A stretch of DNA of 64,000 bases from Bradyrhizobium barranii subsp. barranii. GTDB taxonomy: Bacteria > Pseudomonadota > Alphaproteobacteria > Rhizobiales > Xanthobacteraceae. This document shows, one piece after another, positions 9,606 through 18,365 of this stretch. The first letter of the stretch is position 1, and each line of letters begins with the position of its first letter. Under the pieces are notes generated by a model. It made no database searches and was not told where the DNA came from. It saw only the letters and a list, made by a program, of their open reading frames with translations. Both the position numbers and the translations under genes were made by a program. Location: the NCBI RefSeq assembly GCF_017565645.3, contig NZ_CP086136.1, forward strand, positions 248,001-312,000, given 5' to 3'.

Positions 9606-10205
9606 TCAGGCTCGCCGCTGCGGCATCTTAACGACCTCGGCCAGAATGTGCGTGATTTGGGCGCGCACGGGTTCAAGTCCGTGTGACGTATCCACTACGA
9701 AATCGGCCCGCTTGCGCTTCTCGGCATCCGGCGTCTGCTTGGCGATGATCGCGTCGAGCTTGGCCTCGTCCATCGTGCCGCGCTCCAGCACACGCTTGCG
9801 CTGGAGTTCCGGCGAGGTCGACACCACGACGACGGCGTCGACCCGCTTCTCGCCGCCGGTTTCGAACAGCAGCGGGATATCCAGGACCACGACGGGCGCC
9901 TTGGCTGCTTCCGCATCGGCGAAGAATTTTTGCCGGGAGGCGCCGAGCATCGGATGGACGATCTGCTCGAGCTGCTTGATCGCGGCCGGATCATGCACGA
10001 CGCGCGCGGACAGTTTTGGGCGATCCACCTTGCCGTTCGCGGTGGTGCCGGGAAAGGCGGCCTCGATCGCGGGCGCAGCCTCGCCCTCATAGAGCTGATG
10101 GACGGCGGCATCGGCGTCGTAGACGGGAACGCCGGCCTCCGCGAACAATTTCGCGGTGGTGGATTTTCCCATCCCGATCGAGCCGGTCAGTCCAAGGATC
10201 CGCAT
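9606..10205 (-). CDS. coaE: Dephospho-CoA kinase
   Basis: Last step of coenzyme A synthesis: phosphorylation of dephospho-CoA. The 199-residue protein begins [21 protein letters not shown], whose GSIGMGKST segment is the P-loop. It contains the CoaE lid and substrate region ([15 protein letters not shown]) and an [17 protein letters not shown] segment. An upstream in-frame ATG at 10232 would overlap maf and add nine residues with no homology, so 10205 is used. It lies between maf and dnaQ, as in other alphaproteobacteria. Confidence 0.95.
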   Translation of the reverse strand: MRILGLTGSIGMGKSTTAKLFAEAGVPVYDADAAVHQLYEGEAAPAIEAAFPGTTANGKVDRPKLSARVVHDPAAIKQLEQIVHPMLGASRQKFFADAEAAKAPVVVLDIPLLFETGGEKRVDAVVVVSTSPELQRKRVLERGTMDEAKLDAIIAKQTPDAEKRKRADFVVDTSHGLEPVRAQITHILAEVVKMPQRRA

Positions 10206-10228
10206 CAGCAGGCAGCCGTTTCTGTCGT

Positions 10229-10837
10229 TCACACTGCAACTAGCCGTTCGCGCCGCAGGAACGCAAGCAACGGCAGCAGCGGCAGCCCGAGAATGGTGAA
10301 ATGGTCACCTTCGATGCGCTCGAACAGATGGCTGCCGAGGCCTTCGAGCTGATAGGCGCCGACGCTGGTCGTCACCGCATCGCCGGCAGCGTCGAGATAG
10401 GCTGAAAGCTCCGTCTCGGTCATCGGCCGCATGGTCATGCGGGCCACCGAAACATCCTCGAAAACGATCTTGGCATCTCGCGCCACGGCCACCGCGGAAT
10501 TCAGCGCGTGGCTTTTGCCGGCGAGGTCGAGCAGTTGCGTCATCGCCTGTGCGCGGCCTGCGGGCTTGTTGAAGAGACGCTCGCCGAGAGCCAGGGTCTG
10601 GTCGGCACCGATCACATAGCTCCCTGGATGACAGGCCGAGACCGCCTTGGCCTTCTCACGCGCCAGCAGCAGGGCGATGTCATGCGGGCCTGAAAGCTTC
10701 GAGGCGGCCTGAATGCCGCGCTCGTCGATATCGGCCGTAATCGCCTTGAACTCCAGTCCGGCACTCGCCAGCAGCATCTTTCGCGCGCTGCTCTGCGAGG
10801 CCAGTATCAACGGAGTTTCGCCGCGCCAGAGAGACAT
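10229..10837 (-). CDS. maf: Maf-family nucleoside triphosphate pyrophosphatase
   Basis: House-cleaning pyrophosphatase that hydrolyses non-canonical or excess nucleotides to monophosphates. The 202-residue protein has the N-terminal [14 protein letters not shown] signature, the central [16 protein letters not shown] block and [21 protein letters not shown] split near the C-terminus (conserved Gln/Glu of the active site). The ATG lies 8 bp after the ppsR stop, which supports co-transcription. Substrate class (dTTP/UTP or m7GTP type) cannot be fixed from sequence alone. Confidence 0.93.
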   Translation of the reverse strand: MSLWRGETPLILASQSSARKMLLASAGLEFKAITADIDERGIQAASKLSGPHDIALLLAREKAKAVSACHPGSYVIGADQTLALGERLFNKPAGRAQAMTQLLDLAGKSHALNSAVAVARDAKIVFEDVSVARMTMRPMTETELSAYLDAAGDAVTTSVGAYQLEGLGSHLFERIEGDHFTILGLPLLPLLAFLRRERLVAV

Positions 10838-10845
10838 CGCCGAAA

Positions 10846-11685
10846 CTATCCCGTGGGCCGGTTGCGCTGGCGATCGCTGTAGAGCTTCATGATCGCCGCG
10901 GCGGTTTCCTCGATCGATCGCCGCGTGACATCGAGCAGCGGCCAGTCGTGCTTGGCGCTCAGCTTGCGCGCGAACGCGACCTCGTCGGCGACCGCCTGCC
11001 TGTCGGTATAGGTGTCGCCGCTGGTATCGGCACCCATCGAGAGCAGGCGGTTCTGGCGCACCTGGATCAGGCGTTCCGGCGTGGCATGCAGGCTCACCAC
11101 CAGCGGCCGCGTCAGGGTCTCCAATTGTGCCGGCACCGGAATGCCCGGAACCAATGGCACGTTGGCGGTGCGGATGCCGCGATTGGCCAGATAGATCGAC
11201 GTCGGTGTCTTGGAGGTGCGTGAGACGCCGACGAGCACCACGTCGGCATCATCAAGGCCTTCGACATGCTGGCCGTCGTCGTGGATCATCGTGTAGTTCA
11301 GCGCGTCGATGCGCTTGAAATATTCCGCATTGAGGACGTGCTGGGCGCCGACGCGGCCCGTGGTCGCGGCGCCGAGATAGGCTTCGAACAACTGCATCAC
11401 CGGCCCGATGATCGACAGGCTCGGAACGTTGATCTGCTTGCACTTGTCCTCGAGCCTGGAGACCAGATCCTTCTCCAGCAACGTGAACAGCACGATCCCC
11501 GGCGCCTCCTCGATCTCGTCGAGCACGCGATCGAGCTGCTTCTGGCTGCGCACCAGGGGATAGACATGCTCGACCGGGGTAACGTTGGCGTACTGCGCCG
11601 CGACGGCGCGCGCGACGGTGATCAGCGTCTCTCCGGTGGAGTCGGAGACCAGGTGGAGATGGAAATAATTGTTCGAGGTCGGCAC
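10846..11685 (-). CDS. ppsR: Pyruvate, phosphate dikinase regulatory protein (kinase/pyrophosphorylase)
   Basis: Bifunctional serine/threonine kinase and Pi-dependent phosphorylase that inactivates and reactivates pyruvate phosphate dikinase or PEP synthase (DUF299 family). The 279 residues include the start [19 protein letters not shown] and the P-loop-like [20 protein letters not shown] (about residue 155). It is the first gene left of the origin candidate and is the counterpart of the conserved gene bordering the origin in Caulobacter and Rickettsia. It probably heads the ppsR-maf-coaE-dnaQ operon. Confidence 0.93.
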   Translation of the reverse strand: MPTSNNYFHLHLVSDSTGETLITVARAVAAQYANVTPVEHVYPLVRSQKQLDRVLDEIEEAPGIVLFTLLEKDLVSRLEDKCKQINVPSLSIIGPVMQLFEAYLGAATTGRVGAQHVLNAEYFKRIDALNYTMIHDDGQHVEGLDDADVVLVGVSRTSKTPTSIYLANRGIRTANVPLVPGIPVPAQLETLTRPLVVSLHATPERLIQVRQNRLLSMGADTSGDTYTDRQAVADEVAFARKLSAKHDWPLLDVTRRSIEETAAAIMKLYSDRQRNRPTG

Positions 11686-12144
11686 AAAAGCCCTTTGTAT
11701 GGAGGCGGTGTGGTTTGTGGATTTCTGTGGACCTTAACCCCTCGGAAAGGGTTGCGCGACACCAGGGGCGGGACAAGTGCCAATTTTCTTCACACCACTG
11801 CCCATCGGAACAAGTCCGGCGACCCGTTGAGAGGAAAACGGGATTGCGCGGACAACCCCCTTGATAAGCTGCCGACAGAAACGCGCAAGCCTTTGAAGCT
11901 GGCCGACTTATCGAAGGCCGCCGGAAGCATCAGGGATATGTTGATGGATGTGAACAAGCGCACGTGAACGTGCGGACGGAATTGTGTGAGTCCTATTCAC
12001 GGTCACATAGACTCAAACCTTAAGAATCTAAGATTCTAGATTAGAGGAAGGCGCTACGGACGGATAAGTGTGTAGGGTGAGACCTTAACGAGTTCTTACT
12101 ATCCCCAGCGTTCCCTGCGCTGGACAGAAAGCCGGGCGCAGAAA
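11686..12144. other. oriC: Candidate chromosomal replication origin (oriC)
   Basis: 459-bp gap between diverging ppsR and hemJ with no gene. GANTC (CcrM) sites cluster at 11988 GAGTC, 12010 GACTC, 12024 GAATC and 12032 GATTC. The last two lie in the AT-rich palindrome AGAATCT-A-AGATTCT (12023-12037). DnaA-box-like TGTGGATTT (11716) and TGTGGACCT (11726) are exactly 10 bp apart; weaker TTATC/GATAA cores lie at 11863, 11908 and 12063. TTAACGAGTTCTTAC (12085-12099) fits the CtrA pattern TTAA-N7-TTAA with one mismatch. Core genes read outward on both sides, and parS-parAB lies within 10 kb. Origin function is inferred. Confidence 0.75.
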
Positions 12145-12579
12145 ATGTTCGAAGACGTCTATCTCTGGATCAAGGCGCTGCACGTGATCGCCGTCATCTC
12201 CTGGATGGCGGGCATGCTGTATCTGCCGCGGCTGTTCGTTTATCACTCCGAGGCCGAGATCGGCTCGAAGCAGTCGGAAACGTTCAAAGTGATGGAACGC
12301 CGGCTGCTCAAGGCGATCATCAACCCCGCCATGATCGTCACATGGCTTGCCGGGCTCTATCTCGCCTGGTCCGGCCACTGGTTCTCGTTCGGCTGGCTGC
12401 ACGTAAAACTGGCACTGGTCCTGGCGATGTCTGGGGTCCACGGCTTTTTTTCACGCTGGTGCAAGGATTTCGCCGCCGACCGGCGTCCGCGTAGCCAGAA
12501 ATTCTATCGAATTATCAATGAGGTGCCGACTGCTCTGATGATTTTGATCGTCATCATGGTGATCGTGAAGCCGTTCTAG
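12145..12579 (+). CDS. hemJ: Protoporphyrinogen oxidase HemJ
   Basis: Membrane protein oxidising protoporphyrinogen IX to protoporphyrin IX, the penultimate step of heme synthesis in bacteria without HemG or HemY. The 144-residue product has four membrane segments and the family residues: a His in WIKALHVIAVISWMAGML (helix 1) and a Lys in GWLHVKLALVL (helix 3). It is the first gene right of the origin candidate. The hemE gene, often next to the origin in relatives, is not present here. Confidence 0.92.
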   Translation: MFEDVYLWIKALHVIAVISWMAGMLYLPRLFVYHSEAEIGSKQSETFKVMERRLLKAIINPAMIVTWLAGLYLAWSGHWFSFGWLHVKLALVLAMSGVHGFFSRWCKDFAADRRPRSQKFYRIINEVPTALMILIVIMVIVKPF

Positions 12580-12826
12580 GCAAGGCTTGCGATGAATCGC
12601 TCAGCGCTTCGGCTTGCGGAGTGGAAAGCGATTTTCTATATTGGCGACATCCCACCCAACGCAGGCGGATGTGGTTTTGTCTGAGCTTTCCAGAGGCCGG
12701 ACACCGCATCAGGTTTGAAGCCTCACCGGCGCTCTCCTTGCCAGACCTGCGGACCTTACCTTCTCGCGTCCGCATTTCAGAGCCTCCTCGCACCCCCTCC
12801 CAAGGTTACCCCACAGGACCACCCCA
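12580..12826 (+). promoter_or_regulatory. rho leader region
   Basis: 247 bp between hemJ and rho with no credible gene. A long leader before rho is common, because rho is often attenuated by its own product. The stretch 12780-12820 is C-rich and G-poor (for example CCTCGCACCCCCTCCCAAGG), the composition expected of a Rho-utilisation site. This is an inference from composition only. Confidence 0.35.
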
Positions 12827-14092
12827 ATGCGGGAAATTAAACTCCAGGACCTCAAGTCGAAGACGCCGGCCGAGCTTGTCTCGTTCGCGGAAGAGAATGG
12901 GGTCGAGAATGCCAGCACCATGCGCAAGCAGGAGCTGCTGTTCGCCATCCTCAAGCAGCTCGCGATTGCTGAAACCGACATCGTTGGCGAGGGCGTCGTC
13001 GAGGTGCTCTCCGACGGCTTCGGATTCCTCCGCTCGCCGGACGCCAATTATCTGCCGGGACCGGACGACATCTACGTTTCGCCCTCGCAGATCCGCCGCT
13101 TCGGCCTGCGCACCGGCGACACCATCGAAGGCCACATTCGCAGCCCGAAAGAGGGCGAACGCTATTTTGCGCTGCTGAAGGTCAACACGCTCAATTTCGA
13201 AGACCCGGAAAAGGCCAAGCACAAGGTCAATTTCGACAACCTCACGCCGCTGTTTCCGAATCAGCGTTTCCGTATGGAAATCGACGACCCGACGCGAAAA
13301 GACCTTTCTGCAAGGGTGATCGATATCGTCGCGCCGATCGGAAAGGGCCAGCGCGCGCTGATCGTCGCGCCGCCGCGCACGGGTAAAACCGTGCTGATGC
13401 AAAACATCGCGCATTCGATCGCGCACAATCACCCCGAATGCTATCTGATTGTGCTGCTGATCGACGAACGTCCGGAAGAAGTCACGGACATGCAGCGCTC
13501 GGTGAAGGGCGAGGTCGTTTCGTCGACCTTCGACGAGCCGGCGGTTCGTCACGTCCAGGTCGCCGAGATGGTGATCGAAAAAGCAAAACGGCTGGTCGAG
13601 CATGGCCGCGACGTCGTCATCCTGCTCGATTCGATCACGCGCCTGGGCCGCGCCTACAACACCGTGGTGCCGTCATCCGGCAAGGTCTTGACCGGTGGTG
13701 TCGACGCCAACGCGCTCCAGCGCCCGAAGCGCTTCTTTGGTGCCGCCCGCAATATCGAGGAGGGCGGCTCGCTGACGATCATTGCAACCGCGCTGGTCGA
13801 TACTGGCAGCCGCATGGACGAAGTCATCTTCGAAGAGTTCAAGGGCACCGGTAACTCCGAACTGATCCTGGACCGCAAGGTCTCGGACAAGCGCACCTTC
13901 CCGGCGATCGACATCTCGCGCTCCGGCACCCGCAAGGAGGAGCTCATCACCGATCCGCAGGTGCTCAAGAAAATGTATGTGCTCCGCCGCATCCTGAACC
14001 CGATGGGCACCATGGATGGGATCGACTTCCTGCTCGACAAGCTGCGCTCGACCAAGAGCAATTCAGAGTTCTTCGACTCGATGAACACCTGA
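12827..14092 (+). CDS. rho: Transcription termination factor Rho
   Basis: Hexameric RNA-dependent ATPase that ends transcription. The 421 residues show the N-terminal Rho domain ([17 protein letters not shown]), the cold-shock-like RNA-binding region ([20 protein letters not shown]), Walker [15 protein letters not shown] (about residue 184), Walker [12 protein letters not shown] and the secondary-site Q/R loops ([16 protein letters not shown]). Length and C-terminus are normal. It is followed by a classical intrinsic terminator at 14116. Confidence 0.98.
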   Translation: MREIKLQDLKSKTPAELVSFAEENGVENASTMRKQELLFAILKQLAIAETDIVGEGVVEVLSDGFGFLRSPDANYLPGPDDIYVSPSQIRRFGLRTGDTIEGHIRSPKEGERYFALLKVNTLNFEDPEKAKHKVNFDNLTPLFPNQRFRMEIDDPTRKDLSARVIDIVAPIGKGQRALIVAPPRTGKTVLMQNIAHSIAHNHPECYLIVLLIDERPEEVTDMQRSVKGEVVSSTFDEPAVRHVQVAEMVIEKAKRLVEHGRDVVILLDSITRLGRAYNTVVPSSGKVLTGGVDANALQRPKRFFGAARNIEEGGSLTIIATALVDTGSRMDEVIFEEFKGTGNSELILDRKVSDKRTFPAIDISRSGTRKEELITDPQVLKKMYVLRRILNPMGTMDGIDFLLDKLRSTKSNSEFFDSMNT

Positions 14093-14115
14093 GTGCGATG
14101 CAGCATGAGATCAGA

Positions 14116-14142
14116 GGGCGCCTTCGGGCGCCCTTTTTCTTT
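14116..14142 (+). terminator. Intrinsic terminator of rho
   Basis: A perfect GC stem GGGCGCC-TTCG-GGCGCCC with a stable UUCG tetraloop is followed by TTTTTCTTTT. It begins 24 bp after the rho stop codon. Both the stem and the U-tract are directly visible. Confidence 0.95.
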
Positions 14143-14409
14143 TGTGCGGCTTTGCTGCGGAAGAAATGCAGCATGGCGATGGGACGAAAGGAAAATCCGG
14201 GTCTTCCGGAAGTTATTGATATCTTTACGTAATGCTTGACGCTGGCTGACCATTTGGTGCTTGGGCGAGGCTGCCTTCGCAGCGAAATGCTGCGCCTTAT
14301 GTTGCATCGCAATAGAGCCGTTGCTGCGGGCCAGAGCGCAGCAAAAGGGGGCGTCGGCATCGCGAGAACGGGCCGTTTGCCTTTTCCCCGCCAGCCGGAC
14401 AAATAGGCC

Positions 14410-15768
14410 ATGCATCCGCGAGACCAGACCATCTTTGCGCTGTCGTCCGGCCGTGCGCCCAGCGCGATCGCCGTGGTGCGCGTCTCGGGCCCGCAGGCCG
14501 GCCTGGTCCTGATGAGGCTCGCGGGCAAGCCGCCGGCGCCGAGACAGGCCAGCCGCCGGCTGCTCCGCGATGGCGCGGGCCAGGCGATCGACGACGCGGT
14601 CGTGCTCTGGTTTCCGGGGCCGGCCAGCGCGACCGGCGAGGACGTCGCCGAATTTCACGTCCATGGCGGCCGCGCGGTGCTCGCGGCACTCCTCTCCGCT
14701 ATTTCTTTTATTCCGAATACGCGCGCGGCCGAGCCCGGCGAATTCACGCGGCGCGCCTTCGAGAACGGCAAGCTCGATCTCACCGAAGCCGAAGGTCTCG
14801 ACGATCTCATCCATGCCGATACCGATCGTCAGCGCCGCCAGGCACTGCGCCAGTTGCAGGGCCTGCTCGGCGATCGCGCGCGCGACTGGCGCGAGCGCAT
14901 CATCGAGGCCTCGGCGCTGATCGAGGCCGGCATCGATTTTTCCGACGAGGGCGATGTGCCGGCCGAGTTGAGGGCGCCGGCGGTGAAAGCGATCAAAGCG
15001 CTGCATGACGAAATCGCAGAAGTCCTTGCGGCACAGGGACATTCTGAACGCCTGCGCGACGGCCTGGTGGTCGCGATCGCCGGCGAGCCGAATGTCGGCA
15101 AGTCGACGCTGATCAATCAGCTCGCGCGCCGCGAGGTCGCGATTGTCTCGCCCTATGCCGGCACCACGCGCGACGTGATCGAGGTGCAGCTCGATCTCGA
15201 CGGCTACCCGGTCACGGTGATCGACACGGCTGGCATCCGGCAGACCGACGATCCCGTGGAGCAGGAAGGCGTGCGCCGGGCGCGAGCCCGAGCCGAAGAT
15301 GCCGACCTCGTGCTGTGGCTGGTGGAGGGTGGGCGCACTGTCGATCCGGGCGCGATGCAATCGCTGGTGAAGTCCGGCTCCGGGCGTGATCAATCGGGCG
15401 GCTCGATCTGGATCGTCCGCAACAAGATCGATCTGGGCGAGGTGGGGGACGTCGGGCTGCGCGGCGAGTTCGGGATCTCGGCGAGCCGGGGGGACGGAGT
15501 TCCCGACCTGATCGACGCGCTCGTGAAATTCGCCGCCGAATTTTTCGGGGCAACCGAGGGCGCTTTGGTGACCCGCGCCCGCCAGCGAGATCTGTTGCGC
15601 CGGGCCTCAGACAGCTTGCGCCGAAGTCTGGAGCTTGTAGAAGACGGCGAAGAGCTTGCCGCCGAAGAGCTGCGTGCTGCGGCCTATGCCTTGGGTCGGC
15701 TGTTGGGCCGGGTCGACGTCGAGGACGTCCTCGGGGCCATCTTCCAGAAATTCTGCATCGGAAAGTAG
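14410..15768 (+). CDS. mnmE: tRNA modification GTPase MnmE
   Basis: With MnmG, builds the 5-carboxymethylaminomethyl group on U34 of tRNAs. The 452 residues begin [20 protein letters not shown] (folate-binding N-domain, to about 120), then a helical domain holding the inserted G domain: [35 protein letters not shown]. The invariant C-terminal FCIGK is present. It is separated from its partner mnmG by a 700-bp parS-rich gap, so the two may have separate promoters. Confidence 0.97.
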   Translation: MHPRDQTIFALSSGRAPSAIAVVRVSGPQAGLVLMRLAGKPPAPRQASRRLLRDGAGQAIDDAVVLWFPGPASATGEDVAEFHVHGGRAVLAALLSAISFIPNTRAAEPGEFTRRAFENGKLDLTEAEGLDDLIHADTDRQRRQALRQLQGLLGDRARDWRERIIEASALIEAGIDFSDEGDVPAELRAPAVKAIKALHDEIAEVLAAQGHSERLRDGLVVAIAGEPNVGKSTLINQLARREVAIVSPYAGTTRDVIEVQLDLDGYPVTVIDTAGIRQTDDPVEQEGVRRARARAEDADLVLWLVEGGRTVDPGAMQSLVKSGSGRDQSGGSIWIVRNKIDLGEVGDVGLRGEFGISASRGDGVPDLIDALVKFAAEFFGATEGALVTRARQRDLLRRASDSLRRSLELVEDGEELAAEELRAAAYALGRLLGRVDVEDVLGAIFQKFCIGK

Positions 15769-15810
15769 ACTAGTTCTTCATTGTAGAACTAGCGCTTGTT
15801 CCAGTCCTTG

Positions 15811-15826
15811 TGTTTCACGTGAAACG
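15811..15826 (+). promoter_or_regulatory. parS: parS site 1
   Basis: TGTTTCACGTGAAACG: exact 14-bp palindromic core, 15 of 16 to the bacterial parS consensus (TGTTTCACGTGAAACA). It is 43 bp after mnmE and is a predicted ParB loading site. Confidence 0.95.
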
Positions 15827-15848
15827 GCAATGGGATGGGTTCCGGGCC

Positions 15849-15862
15849 GTTTCACATGGAAT
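15849..15862 (+). promoter_or_regulatory. Degenerate parS-like half site
   Basis: GTTTCACATGGAAT matches the core at the left arm and CAC but is broken in the right arm. Probably a decayed copy; binding is doubtful. Confidence 0.35.
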
Positions 15863-15878
15863 AGGTGCTTGCAGTTTC

Positions 15879-15964
15879 GTAGCCCGGATGAAGTGAAGCG
15901 CAATCCGGACGGCTCCGCAGCCGGAACACCTTTCCCGGATTTCGCTGCGCTCCATCCGGGCTAC
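15879..15964. repeat. Intergenic palindrome (GTAGCCCGGATG family)
   Basis: Inverted arms GTAGCCCGGATG (15879) and CATCCGGGCTAC (ends 15964) enclose further pairing (AAGCGCAATCCGG with CCGGATTTCGCTGCG). This class is widespread in Bradyrhizobium intergenic DNA. It sits between parS sites. Confidence 0.85.
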
Positions 15965-15975
15965 AAGCTTCCTGC

Positions 15976-15990
15976 TGTTTCACTGAAACA
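15976..15990. promoter_or_regulatory. parS-like palindrome with one base missing
   Basis: TGTTTCACTGAAACA is a parS site lacking one central base pair, leaving an odd-length palindrome. The changed arm spacing should weaken ParB binding. Confidence 0.45.
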
Positions 15991-16010
15991 GGTGGTGGGC
16001 GCTTCCGGCC

Positions 16011-16026
16011 TGTTTCACGTGAAACG
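16011..16026 (+). promoter_or_regulatory. parS: parS site 2
   Basis: TGTTTCACGTGAAACG, the same 16-mer and orientation as site 1. It is exactly 200 bp after site 1. Confidence 0.95.
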
Positions 16027-16129
16027 CGAGCGGCCCTCATTGCGGCTTCTGGGCCCGCGGACTTGGGCGGGAGATTCGATTTCACTGCCCAAGCGGTCTT
16101 GGCCGTAAAAGACGCTCGTACCCCAATCT

Positions 16130-16215
16130 CGTCATTGCGAGGAGCTCTTGCGACGAAGCAATCCGGACTGCCGCCACGGAAGGATTCTGGATTGCTTCGC
16201 TCCGCTCACAATGAC
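16130..16215. repeat. Intergenic palindrome (CGTCATTGCGAG family)
   Basis: The left arm CGTCATTGCGAGG (16130) and a right end ...CACAATGAC (16215) are joined by GAAGCAATCC/GGATTGCTTC pairing. A second copy is at 21110-21196 after parB. Confidence 0.88.
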
Positions 16216-16303
16216 CGAGCAGACCCATCGCTTGGGTCCTCTCTACCTACGTCCAGAGCCGTGCGAGATGTCGCCGGGAGCTCTCTCCCGATTAGACCCA
16301 TCT

Positions 16304-16319
16304 TGTTTCACGTGAAACG
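16304..16319 (+). promoter_or_regulatory. parS: parS site 3
   Basis: TGTTTCACGTGAAACG, identical to sites 1 and 2 over 16 bp. Confidence 0.95.
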
Positions 16320-16338
16320 GCAGTCCTCTCAATGCCCC

Positions 16339-16365
16339 TTCTACTGTGCATGGGGTTGTTTTCGC
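16339..16365 (+). repeat. 27-bp dispersed repeat, copy 1
   Basis: A 27-bp string containing CTGTGCATGGGGTTGTTTTC is repeated exactly at 55353-55379. It lies between parS sites 3 and 4. Confidence 0.85.
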
Positions 16366-16394
16366 GAAAATGCGCATCGCCTACTTGGCCGCAC

Positions 16395-16410
16395 CGTTTC
16401 ACGTGAAACA
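16395..16410 (-). promoter_or_regulatory. parS: parS site 4
   Basis: CGTTTCACGTGAAACA, the reverse complement of the 16-mer in sites 1-3. It is 58 bp before the mnmG start codon, so it probably overlaps or flanks the mnmG promoter. Confidence 0.95.
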
Positions 16411-16467
16411 ACCGACTCACTCAGTTTCTACTTCCGGCGTCTCCGCCTCTGCTATAGAAGTCCGCCC

Positions 16468-18348
16468 ATGCGAACAGAGCGAGAGAGTTTCGACGTCATC
16501 GTGATTGGCGGCGGCCACGCCGGCTGTGAAGCCGCGGCCGCTTCCGCCCGGATGGGTGCGACGACCGCTCTGGTGACGCACCGTTTCTCCACCGTTGGCG
16601 CGATGTCCTGCAACCCCGCGATTGGCGGTCTCGGCAAGGGCCATCTGGTCCGCGAGGTCGATGCTCTCGATGGTCTGATGGGCCGGGTCGGCGATGCCGG
16701 CGGCATCCAGTTCCGCGTCCTCAATCGCCGCAAGGGACCGGCTGTCCGGGGCCCTCGGGCTCAGGCCGACCGGAAGCTCTATGCCGCAGCCATGCAGGCC
16801 GCGATCCGGGACACCGAAGGTCTTTCCGTCATCGAGGGCGAGGCAGACGAGCTGATCGTGGTCGAGGACCGGGTGACCGGACTACGCCTGGCGGACGGCC
16901 GCGAGCTTCGGGCAGGGGCCGTCGTCGTCACCACCGGCACGTTTCTCCGCGGTCTGATCCATCTCGGCGAGAAGAACTGGCCCGCCGGCCGGGTCGGCGA
17001 GGCGCCCGCGATGGGTCTTTCGAGCTCCTTTGAGCGGGCAGGCTTCACCCTTGGACGGCTCAAGACCGGCACTCCGCCGCGTCTGGATGGCACCACGATC
17101 GACTGGTCAGCGGTCGAGATGCAGCCCGGTGACGAGCCTCCGGAGCCGTTCTCGGTGATGACGGAGCGGATCACGACCCCGCAGATCCAGTGCGGGATCA
17201 CCCGGACGACCTCCGCGACCCATGAGGTGATCCGCGCGAACGTCCATCGCTCGCCGATGTACTCCGGCCAGATCAAGAGCTCCGGACCGCGCTACTGTCC
17301 CTCGATCGAGGACAAGATCGTCCGCTTCGGCGACCGCGACGGCCATCAGATCTTCCTGGAGCCGGAAGGGCTCGACGATAGCACCGTCTATCCCAACGGC
17401 ATCTCGACCTCGCTGCCGGAGGAGATCCAGCTCGCGATCCTCGCCAGCATTCCTGGCCTAGAGCAGGTGAAGATGGTCCGTCCGGGCTATGCCATCGAGT
17501 ACGACCACATCGATCCCCGCGAGCTCGATCCGACCCTGCAGACCAAACGTCTGCGTGGTCTCTTCCTGGCTGGGCAGATCAACGGCACCACCGGATACGA
17601 AGAAGCTGCCGGGCAGGGTATCGTGGCCGGCCTGAACGCGGCTTTGGCGGCGAGCGGCGCCGCCCCGACCGTGTTCGACCGTGCCGATGGCTATCTCGGT
17701 GTGATGATCGACGACCTCGTCACCCGCGGGATCAGCGAACCCTATCGGATGTTCACCTCACGCGCCGAGTACCGGCTGACCCTGCGCGCCGACAATGCCG
17801 ATCAGCGCCTCACCGAGAAGGGGATTGCGCTTGGATGCGTCGGGAGCGCCCGGACGCAGCATCACCGCGCCAAGATGGACGCCCTGAATGCGGCCAGGGC
17901 GCTGTCGAAGTCCCTGACCATCACCCCGAACGAGGCGATCAAGCACGGCCTGTCCCTGAACCGGGACGGCCAGCGTCGTTCGGCGTTCGAGTTGATGGCC
18001 TATCCGGATATCGGCTGGAGTCAGGTCCGGACCATCTGGCCGGAGCTGTCGGCGATCGACCCGGTCATCGCCACCCATCTGGAGATCGACGCGAAGTACG
18101 ACGTCTATCTCGAGCGCCAGAGCGCTGACGTCGAAGCTTTCAGGCGAGACGAGGGGATGGTGCTGTCGGACGTCGATTACCAGCAGGTCCCGGGTCTTTC
18201 CAACGAGGTGCGGGCCAAGCTTGAGAAGGCGCGGCCGTTCACCGTCGGCCAGGCTGGCCGGATCGACGGCATGACGCCGGCGGCGCTCGGCATCCTCGCG
18301 GCCTACCTCCGGCGCGAGGCACGGAAGACCTCAAAGGCGATCGCATAG
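16468..18348 (+). CDS. mnmG: tRNA uridine-5-carboxymethylaminomethyl modification enzyme MnmG
   Basis: FAD-dependent partner of MnmE in U34 modification (GidA). From [20 protein letters not shown] the 626 residues cover the family: FAD dinucleotide fold at the N-terminus, the [17 protein letters not shown] block with the conserved Cys, [21 protein letters not shown] near residue 375, and the C-terminal helical MnmE-binding region. The open frame extends to 16063 through repeats and parS sites; that part is not protein-like, so ATG 16468 is the start. rsmG follows after 9 bp. Confidence 0.97.
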   Translation: MRTERESFDVIVIGGGHAGCEAAAASARMGATTALVTHRFSTVGAMSCNPAIGGLGKGHLVREVDALDGLMGRVGDAGGIQFRVLNRRKGPAVRGPRAQADRKLYAAAMQAAIRDTEGLSVIEGEADELIVVEDRVTGLRLADGRELRAGAVVVTTGTFLRGLIHLGEKNWPAGRVGEAPAMGLSSSFERAGFTLGRLKTGTPPRLDGTTIDWSAVEMQPGDEPPEPFSVMTERITTPQIQCGITRTTSATHEVIRANVHRSPMYSGQIKSSGPRYCPSIEDKIVRFGDRDGHQIFLEPEGLDDSTVYPNGISTSLPEEIQLAILASIPGLEQVKMVRPGYAIEYDHIDPRELDPTLQTKRLRGLFLAGQINGTTGYEEAAGQGIVAGLNAALAASGAAPTVFDRADGYLGVMIDDLVTRGISEPYRMFTSRAEYRLTLRADNADQRLTEKGIALGCVGSARTQHHRAKMDALNAARALSKSLTITPNEAIKHGLSLNRDGQRRSAFELMAYPDIGWSQVRTIWPELSAIDPVIATHLEIDAKYDVYLERQSADVEAFRRDEGMVLSDVDYQQVPGLSNEVRAKLEKARPFTVGQAGRIDGMTPAALGILAAYLRREARKTSKAIA

Positions 18349-18349
18349 G

Positions 18350-18365
18350 CGTTTCACGTGAAACA
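18350..18365 (-). promoter_or_regulatory. parS: parS site 5, overlapping the rsmG start codon
   Basis: CGTTTCACGTGAAACA fills the 9-bp mnmG-rsmG gap and continues into rsmG. The GTG of its centre (18358-18360) is the only possible rsmG start codon. Confidence 0.93.

Larger units (their letters stand above)
15769..16467. other. mnmE-mnmG intergenic centromere region
   Basis: A 699-bp gap with no credible gene. It contains four exact parS cores (15812, 16012, 16305, 16396), two degenerate ones (15849, 15976), two palindromic repeats (15879-15964, 16130-16215) and one copy of a 27-bp dispersed repeat (16339-16365). The mnmG promoter must lie here, probably near its right end, among ParB-binding sites. 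Confidence 0.8.

Noticed and set aside
13654..15393. 579-codon minus-strand frame across rho and mnmE
   Set aside because: It runs antisense through two confident genes and the rho terminator, with no homology.
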